Notes: generated by a model from the letters alone, not told the origin. A DNA stretch of 64,000 bases from CANMIH01 sp049116335 (GCA_049116335.1 JAGDYZ010000012.1:186001-250000), one strand, 5' to 3'. Positions 52,275 to 60,453 are shown, numbered from the stretch's first letter. Numbers and translations: made by a program.

Positions 52275-52857
52275 GTGCTCTCTCTTCAAATTGCTCGATG
52301 CGCTGCCAATCGTGCAGCAGGGTCCAATCAGGCAGGCCCAGAACCATCACGTGACCGCCTCCACCCGGCGGCTGATCATGGCTGCGATCAATGGGAACCT
52401 TCAGAACATGTGCGCGCAGAAGCGCTCCGATCCCACCGTGAGCGACCACGGCGATATTTCCGTAAGGAGAGGCAGCAATCACCTCAGTCAGAGCCCTAAT
52501 ACACCGTGCCTGCGCATCTATCGCACGCTCCCAGCCGCGGATGCTTTGCGCGGGGTTGGCAAAAAACGCATCAGCGGTTGCCTCAAACTCGGGGGGCGGA
52601 AGATAACCCGTGGCGCTGCGATCATTTTCATGCAGCGCGGGTAGGACACGGGGGGTAAGCCCACAGGAAGCGGCCAGAATATCCGCGCCATCCCGCGCCT
52701 TGGTCTCATCACTGCTCCAGATGCTTGCGATCTGTGTCACCCGCGCTGAGAAGGCATCGTGACGCGCGCGTCCTTCAGGTGCCAAAGACCACTCGGTCAC
52801 AGGCACCTCAGGGTCGATCACAACCTCTGCATGGGTGATAAAGAGCAAACGTCTCAC
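52264..52857 (-). CDS. Histidine phosphatase-superfamily protein with altered RHG motif
   Basis: A 197-residue phosphoglycerate-mutase-fold protein. The usual L-x-R-H-G-E reads FITHAEVV: the catalytic His is present, but Arg becomes Thr and Gly becomes Ala. The second His (VVAHGGIGALLRAH) and an acidic loop (ENDRSATGY) are kept. This variant start is seen in related alphaproteobacterial proteins. Its stop overlaps the downstream hydrolase start. Confidence 0.78.
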   Translation of the reverse strand: MRRLLFITHAEVVIDPEVPVTEWSLAPEGRARHDAFSARVTQIASIWSSDETKARDGADILAASCGLTPRVLPALHENDRSATGYLPPPEFEATADAFFANPAQSIRGWERAIDAQARCIRALTEVIAASPYGNIAVVAHGGIGALLRAHVLKVPIDRSHDQPPGGGGHVMVLGLPDWTLLHDWQRIEQFEERAHDI

Positions 52858-53591
52858 CCGATGACATCCACAACTGCGGCCTCGATCATGGCAAGGCAGG
52901 CCTCATCAGAAAACCGGTGATCCGCCCCTTTGACCAATGTCAGGCGCACATCCTCACCCTCGATATGATCGAGAAGACGCAAAGCGACCTCCCGGGTGAC
53001 GGCCTCATCCTCTGTGCCCTGCATCAGGCGCACCGGCCAGCTCATCGGAAGGGGTGAGCGCAACACAAGCTGATCGCGCCCATCTTCGATCAACCGCTTT
53101 GTCACCGCATAGGGTTCGTCATAGTCAGAAGGCACCAGGACCTGCCCCTCTTCCATGACTTGACGCCGCTGTTCTTCATCAAACCCGGCCCAGAAACTAT
53201 CTTCGCTGAAATCCGGCGCCGCGGCGATCCCGACAAACCCGACGATATTGTCCAACCTCTTGGTCAGGACACAACTGATCCAGCCGCCCATAGAGGAGCC
53301 AACCAAAACCAATGGCCCCGTCACCGCGTGGCGAATGATAATCTCGGCATCTTCGGCCCAATCCCCGATACAGCCCTCTTCAAACACACCGCCAGAGACA
53401 CCATGCCCGCTATAATCCAGCCGCAAAAAGGCCCGCCCCTGTGCCTTGGCCCAGGCCTCGAGATGCACCGCCTTGGTGCCTTCCATATCCGAGCGATAGC
53501 CCGACAAAAACACCACGCAGGGCCCTGTCCCTTGCGTAAAGGCATAGGCCAATCGACCACGCGGCCCATCAATATAAGAAATTTCGGTCAT
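52854..53591 (-). CDS. Alpha/beta-fold hydrolase
   Basis: A 245-residue hydrolase: CVVFLSGYRSDMEGTKA, the nucleophile elbow LVGSSMGGWIS, Asp in MQGTEDEAVT and His in KGADHRFSDE, so the triad is intact. It resembles peptidase S9/BAAT-type lipases. The ATG at 53591 is preferred over 53606 by similarity to relatives starting MTEI. The stop overlaps the histidine phosphatase by 4 bases. Confidence 0.83.
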   Translation of the reverse strand: MTEISYIDGPRGRLAYAFTQGTGPCVVFLSGYRSDMEGTKAVHLEAWAKAQGRAFLRLDYSGHGVSGGVFEEGCIGDWAEDAEIIIRHAVTGPLVLVGSSMGGWISCVLTKRLDNIVGFVGIAAAPDFSEDSFWAGFDEEQRRQVMEEGQVLVPSDYDEPYAVTKRLIEDGRDQLVLRSPLPMSWPVRLMQGTEDEAVTREVALRLLDHIEGEDVRLTLVKGADHRFSDEACLAMIEAAVVDVIG

Positions 53592-53677
53592 TGCTCTCAC
53601 TGCCATTGTGTTTCTTCGTGGGTCAAAATACCCCAGCGCAGACTTCGTGCAAGCGCAGTCCGAAAAGAGAACCACCC

Positions 53678-53697
53678 CGATTTTTCAAGAAAAATCG
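53678..53697. repeat. 20-base palindromic hairpin CGATTTTTC-AA-GAAAAATCG (copy 2)
   Basis: Identical to 43192-43211. It lies 8 bases after the stop of the glycosylase gene (minus strand), where a terminator is expected. Confidence 0.75.
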
Positions 53698-53705
53698 CGC
53701 ACGCC

Positions 53706-54359
53706 TCACCCGATGCTCTGCGCCAAAACCCGACTGATGTCGCTGAGGTTAAAGCCACTTTCCGCTTTCCAGGCATTAAAAGCCTCTTGAACGGCCTGTT
53801 TGGCCTTTTTTGAGGTCGGCGCCTTCTCGATCACCCCCTCAGCCACCAGTCGCGCCACAACGTCTTTGGACATGATATAGCTTTCCTTGCCCATTGACCG
53901 CAGCAGATATGACCCCGTCCCGCCTCCGAGCCGAGATCCATTTTTCTGCATCCACTCCAGCAGACCGACAAAATCCTCCGCAGGCCAGTCCGCGACACGC
54001 GTGCCAAAGTTTTTATCAAGGATAAAAACGGCGTTCTCCTGTATAGCGCGGATCTTTGGGGCCGACCGGATCACCCTTCGGTCTTCGACCAGATCATAGA
54101 ACCAATCATCTGACATCATCGATACCCGCCCCACATCAAAACCGTGAAACGCGTCCTCAATATCCGGCCATTTGTTTTCGACAACTTTCCAGCTGATCCC
54201 GGCCTGAAAGATACCCCGCGCCATGGCGGCGAGCCAGCGATCATCGGGGATTTGCGCAATCTCTTCCGCAGATTTCGGGGGGGCCATTCCCTCAAGAACT
54301 GCGGATCGCCCGCCTTTCCGGTCCGCGGCAATGTCCAATATCTCTTCAAAACTGCGCAT
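53706..54359 (-). CDS. tag: DNA-3-methyladenine glycosylase I family
   Basis: A 217-residue base-excision glycosylase of the Tag family: RGIFQAGISWKVVENKWPDIEDAFHGFDVGRV, where the Glu in VVENKW is the catalytic-type acid, and DFVGLLEWMQKNGSRLGGGTGSYLLRSMGKESYIMSKDVVA near the end. The classical zinc-binding cysteines and histidines of E. coli Tag are not obvious, so activity on 3-methyladenine is predicted from the core only. The ATG at 54359 begins MRSFEEIL. Confidence 0.85.
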   Translation of the reverse strand: MRSFEEILDIAADRKGGRSAVLEGMAPPKSAEEIAQIPDDRWLAAMARGIFQAGISWKVVENKWPDIEDAFHGFDVGRVSMMSDDWFYDLVEDRRVIRSAPKIRAIQENAVFILDKNFGTRVADWPAEDFVGLLEWMQKNGSRLGGGTGSYLLRSMGKESYIMSKDVVARLVAEGVIEKAPTSKKAKQAVQEAFNAWKAESGFNLSDISRVLAQSIG

Positions 54360-54417
54360 GTGAATTCTCCGGCTACTCACACGAGAACAAACCGCGAAAA
54401 CGGGACCGTGACAACCC

Positions 54418-54957
54418 TTAGTGCGCTGCGATCTCCACAACCGCACGCTTGTGAACCGCGAGCAGCACCTCAAGATCCTCTTTCGTTCCGGCCAGATCGC
54501 GCAGCCCGAGGGCCCCCAACACAATGTACCGCGCCAGAATGTCCGGTTCCGATACAGACTTGGCCGTCAGAACATCAACCCAGGATTGAATTTTGTTATT
54601 TTGAGCCTCTGCGACAGCCTGTCGGCCCACCTCATTATAGCCACCCACCATATCGCGCGCTTCGGGTGACGCCGAGATCACGGAAAAAGACGGATAAATG
54701 GCCCTCTGGTAATAGCTTTCCAGATGATCTGTCAGATGGTCCTGCTCTGACCAATCGTTTTGAAGCTCGTCCAATGAGCGCGCCGCGACATGCAGGATCG
54801 TTGCGCGGAGAATTTCGTCTTTATTCTTGTAAACAGTGTAGAGCGTCTGACGCACCAACCCGGCCTGCTCAGCGATATCCCCCATACGGGTCCGGCCGAC
54901 GCCAAAGCGCATAAAGACCTGCACCGCAGCCTCCAGAATTTTTACTCGATTATCCAT
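54418..54957 (-). CDS. TetR-family regulator
   Basis: A 179-residue repressor: helix-turn-helix at about 5-50 (NRVKILEAAVQVFMRFGVGRTRMGDIAEQAGLVRQTLYTVYKNKDEILRATI) and helical ligand domain. The ATG 54957 is preferred over an upstream frame. It is divergent from a Tat-type ABM protein across a region with two tandem GACAAA-N9-TTTGTC sites, its likely operators. Confidence 0.87.
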   Translation of the reverse strand: MDNRVKILEAAVQVFMRFGVGRTRMGDIAEQAGLVRQTLYTVYKNKDEILRATILHVAARSLDELQNDWSEQDHLTDHLESYYQRAIYPSFSVISASPEARDMVGGYNEVGRQAVAEAQNNKIQSWVDVLTAKSVSEPDILARYIVLGALGLRDLAGTKEDLEVLLAVHKRAVVEIAAH

Positions 54958-54983
54958 CTGCACCTCACAGCTCAAACGACGTA

Positions 54984-55034
54984 TTGACAAAAATCGACAT
55001 TTTGTCAATAAACGACAAAACGACATAATTTGTC
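54984..55034. promoter_or_regulatory. Tandem GACAAA-N9-TTTGTC operators
   Basis: GACAAA-N9-TTTGTC occurs at 54986-55006 and at 55014-55034, 28 bases apart. The first extends to TTGACAAAA/TTTTGTCAA. They lie between divergent tetR and ABM genes. Confidence 0.65.
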
Positions 55035-55055
55035 TTCTTGATATTCGGAGTTAAC

Positions 55056-55463
55056 ATGAACCGCAGAACTCTTCTTCGAACCCTCACCGCCGCCTTGCTG
55101 GCCGGCCCAACCCCCTCGGTGCTCAACGCCGCCACATCAAAAGGATCCCCTATGCTTATCGTCACCGTAGAAGTTGAATTTGAAGATGCCGGCATCCATG
55201 AAAAACTGGCCGAGATTCAGGCTATGGATGCAGCGACCGTTGAAGAGCCCGGATGCCTCGCCTATCGGTCGTCCTTTGACGTCACCAACCCCAACCTGCT
55301 GCGGATCTATGAGATGTGGGAATCCATGGAGGCCCTGACACCACATTTTCAAACCACCCATATGGCGAAGTTCCAGGCGGCCTTGAGCGGGCTCAACACC
55401 AAAGGCATGACCGCCAAAGTCTATGAGGTGGCACAAGAGCTGCCCTTTCCAAACGCCGGATAA
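55056..55463 (+). CDS. Exported ABM-domain (antibiotic biosynthesis monooxygenase-like) protein
   Basis: A 135-residue protein with a twin-Arg-like signal (NRRTLLRTLTAALLAG) and an ABM fold (LIVTVEVEFEDAGIHEKLAEIQAMDAATVEEPGCLAYRSS..., MWESMEALTPHFQTTHMAKF). ABM domains are haem or quinol oxidases or isomerases in various pathways; export by Tat fits a folded or cofactor-bearing enzyme. GGAG precedes the ATG. It is likely under the divergent TetR protein. Confidence 0.82.
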   Translation: MNRRTLLRTLTAALLAGPTPSVLNAATSKGSPMLIVTVEVEFEDAGIHEKLAEIQAMDAATVEEPGCLAYRSSFDVTNPNLLRIYEMWESMEALTPHFQTTHMAKFQAALSGLNTKGMTAKVYEVAQELPFPNAG

Positions 55464-55495
55464 AACTCCGCACGACACCGGGCATTGCCCTGCTC

Positions 55496-55556
55496 AAAAT
55501 CACCGTATTGGCGGATGCGGGAGGGTGGGTGGGGCAGCCGTCAATACGGTGATTTT
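55496..55556. repeat. Inverted-repeat element with G-quadruplex core (copy B)
   Basis: Perfect 15-bp arms AAAATCACCGTATTG (55496-55510) and CAATACGGTGATTTT (55542-55556) enclose GGGAGGGTGGGTGGGG at 55519-55534. The core 55511-55536 matches copy A in 22 of 26 bases; the arms do not. It lies 33 bases downstream of the ABM gene stop, on the same strand, and 128 bases before thrS. Confidence 0.82.
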
Positions 55557-55683
55557 ACACCAGATTTGAATTGCATGGGTGGATCACCTTGACACCCTTC
55601 GCCACCGGGCGCACAAGACCCACACACATATAACCCGCAACCGGGCGTTCCGTGGGCGCCAAACTGACGAGGAGAGCCAAAAC

Positions 55684-57627
55684 ATGGCCCAAATCTCTCT
55701 CACTTTCCCTGATGGCAATGCACGCGACTACGAGGCTGGCGTCACCGCCGCCGAGGTCGCAAATTCCATTTCGAAATCTCTGGGTAAAAAGGCGATTTCC
55801 GCCTCTATCGACGGCGAACATTACGATCTGCAGTGGCCGATCAACAATGATGCCGCCATCGCCATTCACACACAGCAGGACGAAGAGCAGGCGCTGGAAC
55901 TGATCCGGCACGACTTTGCCCATGTGATGGCCCGCGCGGTTCAGGAAATCTGGCCTGACACCAAAGTCACCATTGGCCCGGTCACCGACTATGGCTGGTT
56001 CTACGATTTTGACCGCGCCGAGCCCTTCACCCCCGATGATCTGGGGGCGATCGAAAAGAAGATGAAGGACATCATCAACGCGCGCGATGCCGTACGTACC
56101 GAGATCTGGGATCGCGCTCGCGCGCGCAAATTCTATGAAGACGCTGGTGAACCTTACAAGGTTGATCTGGTTGATCGCATCCCCGAAGGCGCCGAGCTGC
56201 GCATGTATTGGCATGGCGACTGGCAGGATCTTTGCCGCGGCCCGCACCTGCAGCACACCGGCCAACTGCCCGGCGACAGCTTTAAACTAATGGGTGTCTC
56301 CGGGGCGCACTGGTTTGGCGACACCTCCAAGAACCTGCAGCGCATCACCGGCATTGGTTTCCGCAACCGCAAGGAACTTCAGGCGCACCTGAACTTCCTC
56401 GAAGAAGCCGCCAAACGCGACCACCGCAAGCTGGGCCGCGAGATGAACCTGTATCACATGCAGGAAGAGGCCCCCGGTCAGGTGTTCTGGCATCCCAATG
56501 GCTGGACCATCTACACCACATTGCAGGACTACATGCGCCGCATGCAGCACCGCGACGGCTATCAGGAGGTCAACACGCCTCAGGTGGTCGACCGCAAACT
56601 GTGGGAAGCTTCGGGTCACTGGGACAAATATCAGGAAAACATGTTCATCGTCGAAGTGGACGAAGACCATGCCCGTGAAAAGGCGATCAACGCCCTGAAG
56701 CCGATGAACTGCCCCTGTCACGTTCAGATCTTCAATCAGGGCCTGAAATCCTACCGGGACCTGCCGCTGCGCATCGCTGAGTTCGGCTCCTGTGCCCGCT
56801 ATGAACCCTCGGGCGCGCTGCACGGCATCATGCGTGTGCGTGGCTTTACTCAGGATGACGGACATATTTTCTGTGCCGAAGATCAGATCGAACCAGAAAC
56901 AGCCAAGTTCATCGACTTCCTGTCCAAGGTTTATGCCGATCTGGGCTTCCATGATTGGACCATCAAACTGTCGACCCGCCCGGAACAGCGCATCGGCAGC
57001 GATGAAAGCTGGGATCTGGTTGAGAAAGCTCTGGGGGACGCCTGTAAAGCCGCGGGTCATGAGTTTGAGGTTCTCGAAGGGGAAGGTGCGTTTTACGGGC
57101 CCAAGCTTGAGTTCACTCTGACAGATGCCATTGGCCGGAACTGGCAGTGTGGCACGCTTCAGGTGGACCCCAACCTGCCCGAGCGTCTGGACGCGACATA
57201 TATCGGTGCAGATGGGGACAAACACCGCCCCTTCATGTTGCACCGTGCCTGCCTTGGCTCGTTTGAGCGTTTTATCGGCATCCTGATCGAAGAACACTCG
57301 GGCAAACTGCCATTCTGGCTGGCCCCGCGTCAGGTTGTTGTAGCGTCAATCACCTCTGAAGCCGACGACTATGTCTTGGATGTTGTGAACCAGCTGAAAG
57401 AGGCCGGCGTCCGCGCCGAGGCCGATATTCGCAATGAAAAGATCAACTACAAGGTCCGCGAACATTCTGTCGGCAAAGTCCCGGTTATTCTGGCCGTTGG
57501 TCACCGCGAAGTCGAAGAGCGCACCGTCACCGTGCGTCGCCTTGGCGAGAAAGCAACCTCTGTGACCGCTTTGACAGAAATTGTTACAGAGCTCTCACGC
57601 GCGGCCACTCCGCCAGATCTTCTGTAA
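55684..57627 (+). CDS. thrS: Threonyl-tRNA synthetase
   Basis: Charges tRNA-Thr in the cytosol. The 647-residue protein has TGS (about 1-65), the editing domain with HDFAHVMARAV and GPVTDYGWFYDF, class II catalytic motifs (PMNCPCHVQIF, RIAEFGSCARYEPSGALHGIMRVRGFTQDDGHIF, zinc ligands) and a C-terminal anticodon domain. The start is the ATG at 55684, not an upstream frame. It is followed by a strong terminator. Confidence 0.98.
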   Translation: MAQISLTFPDGNARDYEAGVTAAEVANSISKSLGKKAISASIDGEHYDLQWPINNDAAIAIHTQQDEEQALELIRHDFAHVMARAVQEIWPDTKVTIGPVTDYGWFYDFDRAEPFTPDDLGAIEKKMKDIINARDAVRTEIWDRARARKFYEDAGEPYKVDLVDRIPEGAELRMYWHGDWQDLCRGPHLQHTGQLPGDSFKLMGVSGAHWFGDTSKNLQRITGIGFRNRKELQAHLNFLEEAAKRDHRKLGREMNLYHMQEEAPGQVFWHPNGWTIYTTLQDYMRRMQHRDGYQEVNTPQVVDRKLWEASGHWDKYQENMFIVEVDEDHAREKAINALKPMNCPCHVQIFNQGLKSYRDLPLRIAEFGSCARYEPSGALHGIMRVRGFTQDDGHIFCAEDQIEPETAKFIDFLSKVYADLGFHDWTIKLSTRPEQRIGSDESWDLVEKALGDACKAAGHEFEVLEGEGAFYGPKLEFTLTDAIGRNWQCGTLQVDPNLPERLDATYIGADGDKHRPFMLHRACLGSFERFIGILIEEHSGKLPFWLAPRQVVVASITSEADDYVLDVVNQLKEAGVRAEADIRNEKINYKVREHSVGKVPVILAVGHREVEERTVTVRRLGEKATSVTALTEIVTELSRAATPPDLL

Positions 57628-57651
57628 CATTTGAACGGAAAATCACGATAA

Positions 57652-57686
57652 AAGGGCCTCGAATTGTTTCGGGGCCCTTCTTTTTT
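57652..57686 (+). terminator. Rho-independent terminator of thrS
   Basis: AAGGGCCTCGAA and TTCGGGGCCCTT form a 12-bp stem (one wobble) followed by CTTTTTT. Confidence 0.93.
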
Positions 57687-57861
57687 GCGGTTTTTCCCCT
57701 GAATTTACGCGGTTTGACCTCACAGAGCACCCACAGGCTCTAACGCACGCGTGAATGACGCGCCCGTGAATGGCTTGGTAGGGTTTTTCGGGTCAGAGTT
57801 GTCCCACCGAACGGCAACACGCCGAACCGGAAACCAGATTACAAACCTAGAGGAAGACACC

Positions 57862-58167
57862 ATGTCGAAGACCATGAAAACCGTTGCGATCGTTGGTGCA
57901 GTTGCTGCGTCGTTTGCTGCCACTGCCACCACCGTTTCGGCTCAGGCCAAAGAAAAGTGCTACGGCGTTTCTCTGGCTGGTAAAAACGACTGTGCCGCAG
58001 GCCCAGGCACAACATGCGCCGGCACCTCGACCGTAGACTATCAGGGCAACGCCTGGACTCTCGTTGACTCCGGCACCTGCGTATCGATGGAACTGCCCGC
58101 AATGGCAGACGGTTCGGCACGTATGGGTTCGCTGGAAGAGCTAGAGCGCGACCTGCCCGCGTCCTAA
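57862..58167 (+). CDS. bufA: Bufferin-type RiPP precursor (DUF2282, BufA-like)
   Basis: A 101-residue exported precursor with signal peptide (about 1-27, ending VSA-QA). The mature part has the four conserved cysteines of DUF2282 bufferins: C33 (EKCYGVSLAG), C44 (GKNDC), C52 (TTCAG) and C73 (SGTCVSM). The MNIO enzyme is thought to convert central cysteines to thiooxazole-type residues that bind copper. An extra C-terminal tail of about 25 residues rich in Met, Ala, Ser, Glu and Asp (GSARMGSLEELERDLPAS) follows C73. GAGGAAG precedes the ATG. It heads the buf operon. Confidence 0.92.
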   Translation: MSKTMKTVAIVGAVAASFAATATTVSAQAKEKCYGVSLAGKNDCAAGPGTTCAGTSTVDYQGNAWTLVDSGTCVSMELPAMADGSARMGSLEELERDLPAS

Positions 58168-58178
58168 TATCACGACTG

Positions 58179-58198
58179 AGCGGGGCTCACGCCCCGCT
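58179..58198 (+). terminator. Stem-loop 1 between bufA and bufB
   Basis: AGCGGGGC-TCAC-GCCCCGCT, 11 bases after the bufA stop. Followed by TTCTC. May reduce read-through to bufB. Confidence 0.65.
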
Positions 58199-58203
58199 TT
58201 CTC

Positions 58204-58236
58204 ACGGCGCGCGGCCCCCAGGTGCGCGCCGTTTTT
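58204..58236 (+). terminator. Stem-loop 2 between bufA and bufB
   Basis: ACGGCGCGC and GCGCGCCGT form a perfect 9-bp stem (11-base loop) followed by TTTT. A second barrier before bufB. Confidence 0.7.
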
Positions 58237-58257
58237 CATCATGATCTGAGCTGTCCC

Positions 58258-59106
58258 ATGTTTGATCTCGCCTCGTCCCTGCCGCCTCTGCCCGGTGTTG
58301 GCTACAAGCCTCAGCATTATGCTGAGATCATCGAAGATCCCGCACCTGTGGGTTGGCTTGAGGTTCATGCTGAGAATTACATGGGGGACGGTGGGCGCCC
58401 GATTGCCCAGCTCCGCGCCCTTGCAAACAAATTTCCGATCTCCGTCCACGGGGTTGGTCTGTCGATCGGTGGCGAGGGCCGCCTTGATCCAAACCATCTT
58501 GCTCGCCTGAAGCGTCTGGTGGACTGGCTCAACCCGGCAAGCTTTTCTGAGCATCTCGCCTGGTCGACGCACGACAGCCATTTTCTCAATGATCTGCTCC
58601 CCCTGCCCTATACCGACGCCACGCTGGCTCGCGTCGCCGATCACATCGACGAAGTCCAGGAGGTTTTGGGGCGCAAAATGCTGTTGGAGAACCCCTCCAG
58701 CTATCTGGCCTTTGCTGAAAGCACCTGGTCCGAGACCGATTTCCTACGCGAAGTTGCGCGACGCACCGGCTGTGGTCTTTTGCTTGACGTGAACAACGTC
58801 TTTGTTTCGGCCACCAATCTCGAATATTCGCCCCAAAGCTACATCGACGACTACCCGCTTGAATTGGTGGGGGAAATTCATCTCGCTGGGCATGACGAAG
58901 ATCATGACGACCACGGCAAACCGCTGTTAATCGACAGCCATGGCCGTGAGGTTGTAGAGCCCGTCTGGGCCCTGCTGGATTACACACTGGCCCGATCCGG
59001 CCCCAAACCTCTGCTGGTTGAGTGGGATACAGATGTGCCCGAGTGGCCCGTGCTCGCGGATGAGGCCCGCCGTGCGGACGCTGCTTTGCAAAAGGTGATC
59101 GCATGA
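58258..59106 (+). CDS. bufB: MNIO-type oxidase for bufferin maturation (DUF692, BufB-like)
   Basis: A 282-residue multinuclear non-haem iron oxidative enzyme. The family motifs are present in order: GVGYKPQHYAEII (14-26), EVHAENYMGDGG (35-46), VHGVGLSIG (63-71), SEHLAWS (97-103), LLENPSSYL (142-150), LLDVNNVFVSATN (175-187), HLAGHDEDH (208-216), LIDSHG (224-229), VEWD (254-257). The His, Asp, Glu and Asn in them ligate the iron atoms in characterised members. It shares 4 bases with bufC. Confidence 0.95.
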   Translation: MFDLASSLPPLPGVGYKPQHYAEIIEDPAPVGWLEVHAENYMGDGGRPIAQLRALANKFPISVHGVGLSIGGEGRLDPNHLARLKRLVDWLNPASFSEHLAWSTHDSHFLNDLLPLPYTDATLARVADHIDEVQEVLGRKMLLENPSSYLAFAESTWSETDFLREVARRTGCGLLLDVNNVFVSATNLEYSPQSYIDDYPLELVGEIHLAGHDEDHDDHGKPLLIDSHGREVVEPVWALLDYTLARSGPKPLLVEWDTDVPEWPVLADEARRADAALQKVIA

Positions 59107-59840
59107 TCTCACAGACCGCCTTCCGCACGGCGCTATTGGATGCGGCACAGCCAATCCCCGAGGGTTTGGTCGATGCTCAGGGTCAACCTGCCGGCGCCCG
59201 CTATTCGGTGTATCGCAACAATGTTGCAGTTTCACTCAGCGAGGCGCTGGAAACCGGATTTCCTGCTGTTGCCAAACTGATCGGCCCCGAGAACTTTGCC
59301 AAAGCCGCAGGTATCTTCTTGCGCCAGTCGCCGCCGACCAGCCCGCTGATGATGCACTATGGCGCCGGTTTCCCGGCCTTTTTGGGCGGGCTCGAGCCGC
59401 TGAAATCCATTGGCTATCTTGCTGATGTGGCGCGACTGGAATTGGCGTTGCGCAAAAGCTACCACGCGGCAGATCACACCCCGCTTGATCCCGCACGACT
59501 GCAAGAGCTGGACGAAGATCAACTGATGGCTGCGCGTCTGGTGCTCGCCCCCTCCGCAATCATGCTCCGGTCGCAATGGCCGCTTCAGTCAATTTATCAC
59601 TTCACCATGACCGAAGGCGCGCTGCAACCGACGGCCCAGCCTGAAGATATTCTCATCACTCGCCCTGAATTTGACCCAGAACCTCACCTTTTGCCGAAAG
59701 GCGCTGGGGACTTCATCGAATCCATCGCCAAAGGCCAAAGCTTTGGAGAGGCCCTTACCCACGCTGGAGAAGACTTTGATCTGGGTGCCACCCTTGGGTT
59801 GCTGCTGCACGGTGGCGCCTTAACCGATATCCATCTGTAA
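59103..59840 (+). CDS. bufC: BufC-like partner protein (DUF2063)
   Basis: A 245-residue protein of the DUF2063 family that binds the precursor and works with the MNIO enzyme. The N-terminal domain has RYSVYRNNVAVSLSEALETGFPAVAKLIG. GAGFPAFLGGLEP follows. It overlaps bufB by 4 bases (ATGA) and is followed by doxX after 13 bases. Confidence 0.93.
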   Translation: MISQTAFRTALLDAAQPIPEGLVDAQGQPAGARYSVYRNNVAVSLSEALETGFPAVAKLIGPENFAKAAGIFLRQSPPTSPLMMHYGAGFPAFLGGLEPLKSIGYLADVARLELALRKSYHAADHTPLDPARLQELDEDQLMAARLVLAPSAIMLRSQWPLQSIYHFTMTEGALQPTAQPEDILITRPEFDPEPHLLPKGAGDFIESIAKGQSFGEALTHAGEDFDLGATLGLLLHGGALTDIHL

Positions 59841-59853
59841 CGAGGATCTGACC

Positions 59854-60399
59854 ATGATCGCCCGCTTGACCCACCTTCACGAGACACTGTTTGGCACCTT
59901 AGATCGCCACGCGGCTCAGATCCTGCCCCTGCTGGCCCGTTTGGTTTTTGCCGCGGTGCTGCTGGTTTACTATTGGAACTCTGCCGGATTGAAGATCGAC
60001 GGTTCGATCTTCTCCCCTTCTGCAGGTGCCTTTGGTCAGATCTTCCCCAAGGCGGCCGAGGCTGTGTTGTATGACGTCTCGCAGCTCAACATCCTGCAGC
60101 GCCTGGTCATTCTTGCGGGCACTGTTGCAGAATACATCTTGCCCGCGCTGATCCTTATCGGACTGTTTACCCGCCTGTCTGCCGTCGCCCTGATCGGATT
60201 TATCTGGGTGCAGACCATTGTCGATGTCACAGGACACCATGTGCCGCTGGGCGGGTTGTTCGACAACTCCATTGGCCTTGTAGATCAGCGGGTGATGTGG
60301 ACCTTCCTGATGTTGGTTCTGGTGGTCAAAGGCGCTGGCGCGCTGTCCATCGATGCCATCGCCGGACGCCTGTTTGGTCGCACAGCTCAGACAGCGTAA
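59854..60399 (+). CDS. DoxX-family membrane protein
   Basis: A 181-residue inner-membrane protein with four helices (LARLVFAAVLLVYYWNS, VTGHHVPLGG-type loop, LMLVLVVKGAGALSID). DoxX is regularly found last in buf operons; it may link the pathway to the quinone pool or membrane redox. GAGG precedes the start. A bidirectional terminator follows. Confidence 0.9.
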   Translation: MIARLTHLHETLFGTLDRHAAQILPLLARLVFAAVLLVYYWNSAGLKIDGSIFSPSAGAFGQIFPKAAEAVLYDVSQLNILQRLVILAGTVAEYILPALILIGLFTRLSAVALIGFIWVQTIVDVTGHHVPLGGLFDNSIGLVDQRVMWTFLMLVLVVKGAGALSIDAIAGRLFGRTAQTA

Positions 60400-60422
60400 T
60401 CCACGCCAACTGTTCAAAACCA

Positions 60423-60453
60423 AAAACGCCCCTTTCAACAGGGGCGTTTTCTT
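60423..60453. terminator. Bidirectional terminator of the buf operon
   Basis: AAAACGCCCCT - TTCAAC - AGGGGCGTTTT. T-tracts on both strands, between convergent doxX and a membrane protein gene. Confidence 0.92.

Noticed and set aside
55557..55683. T-box or threonine-sensing leader before thrS
   Set aside because: No T-box motif (TGGN) or tRNA-like specifier stem; T-boxes are rare in alphaproteobacteria.
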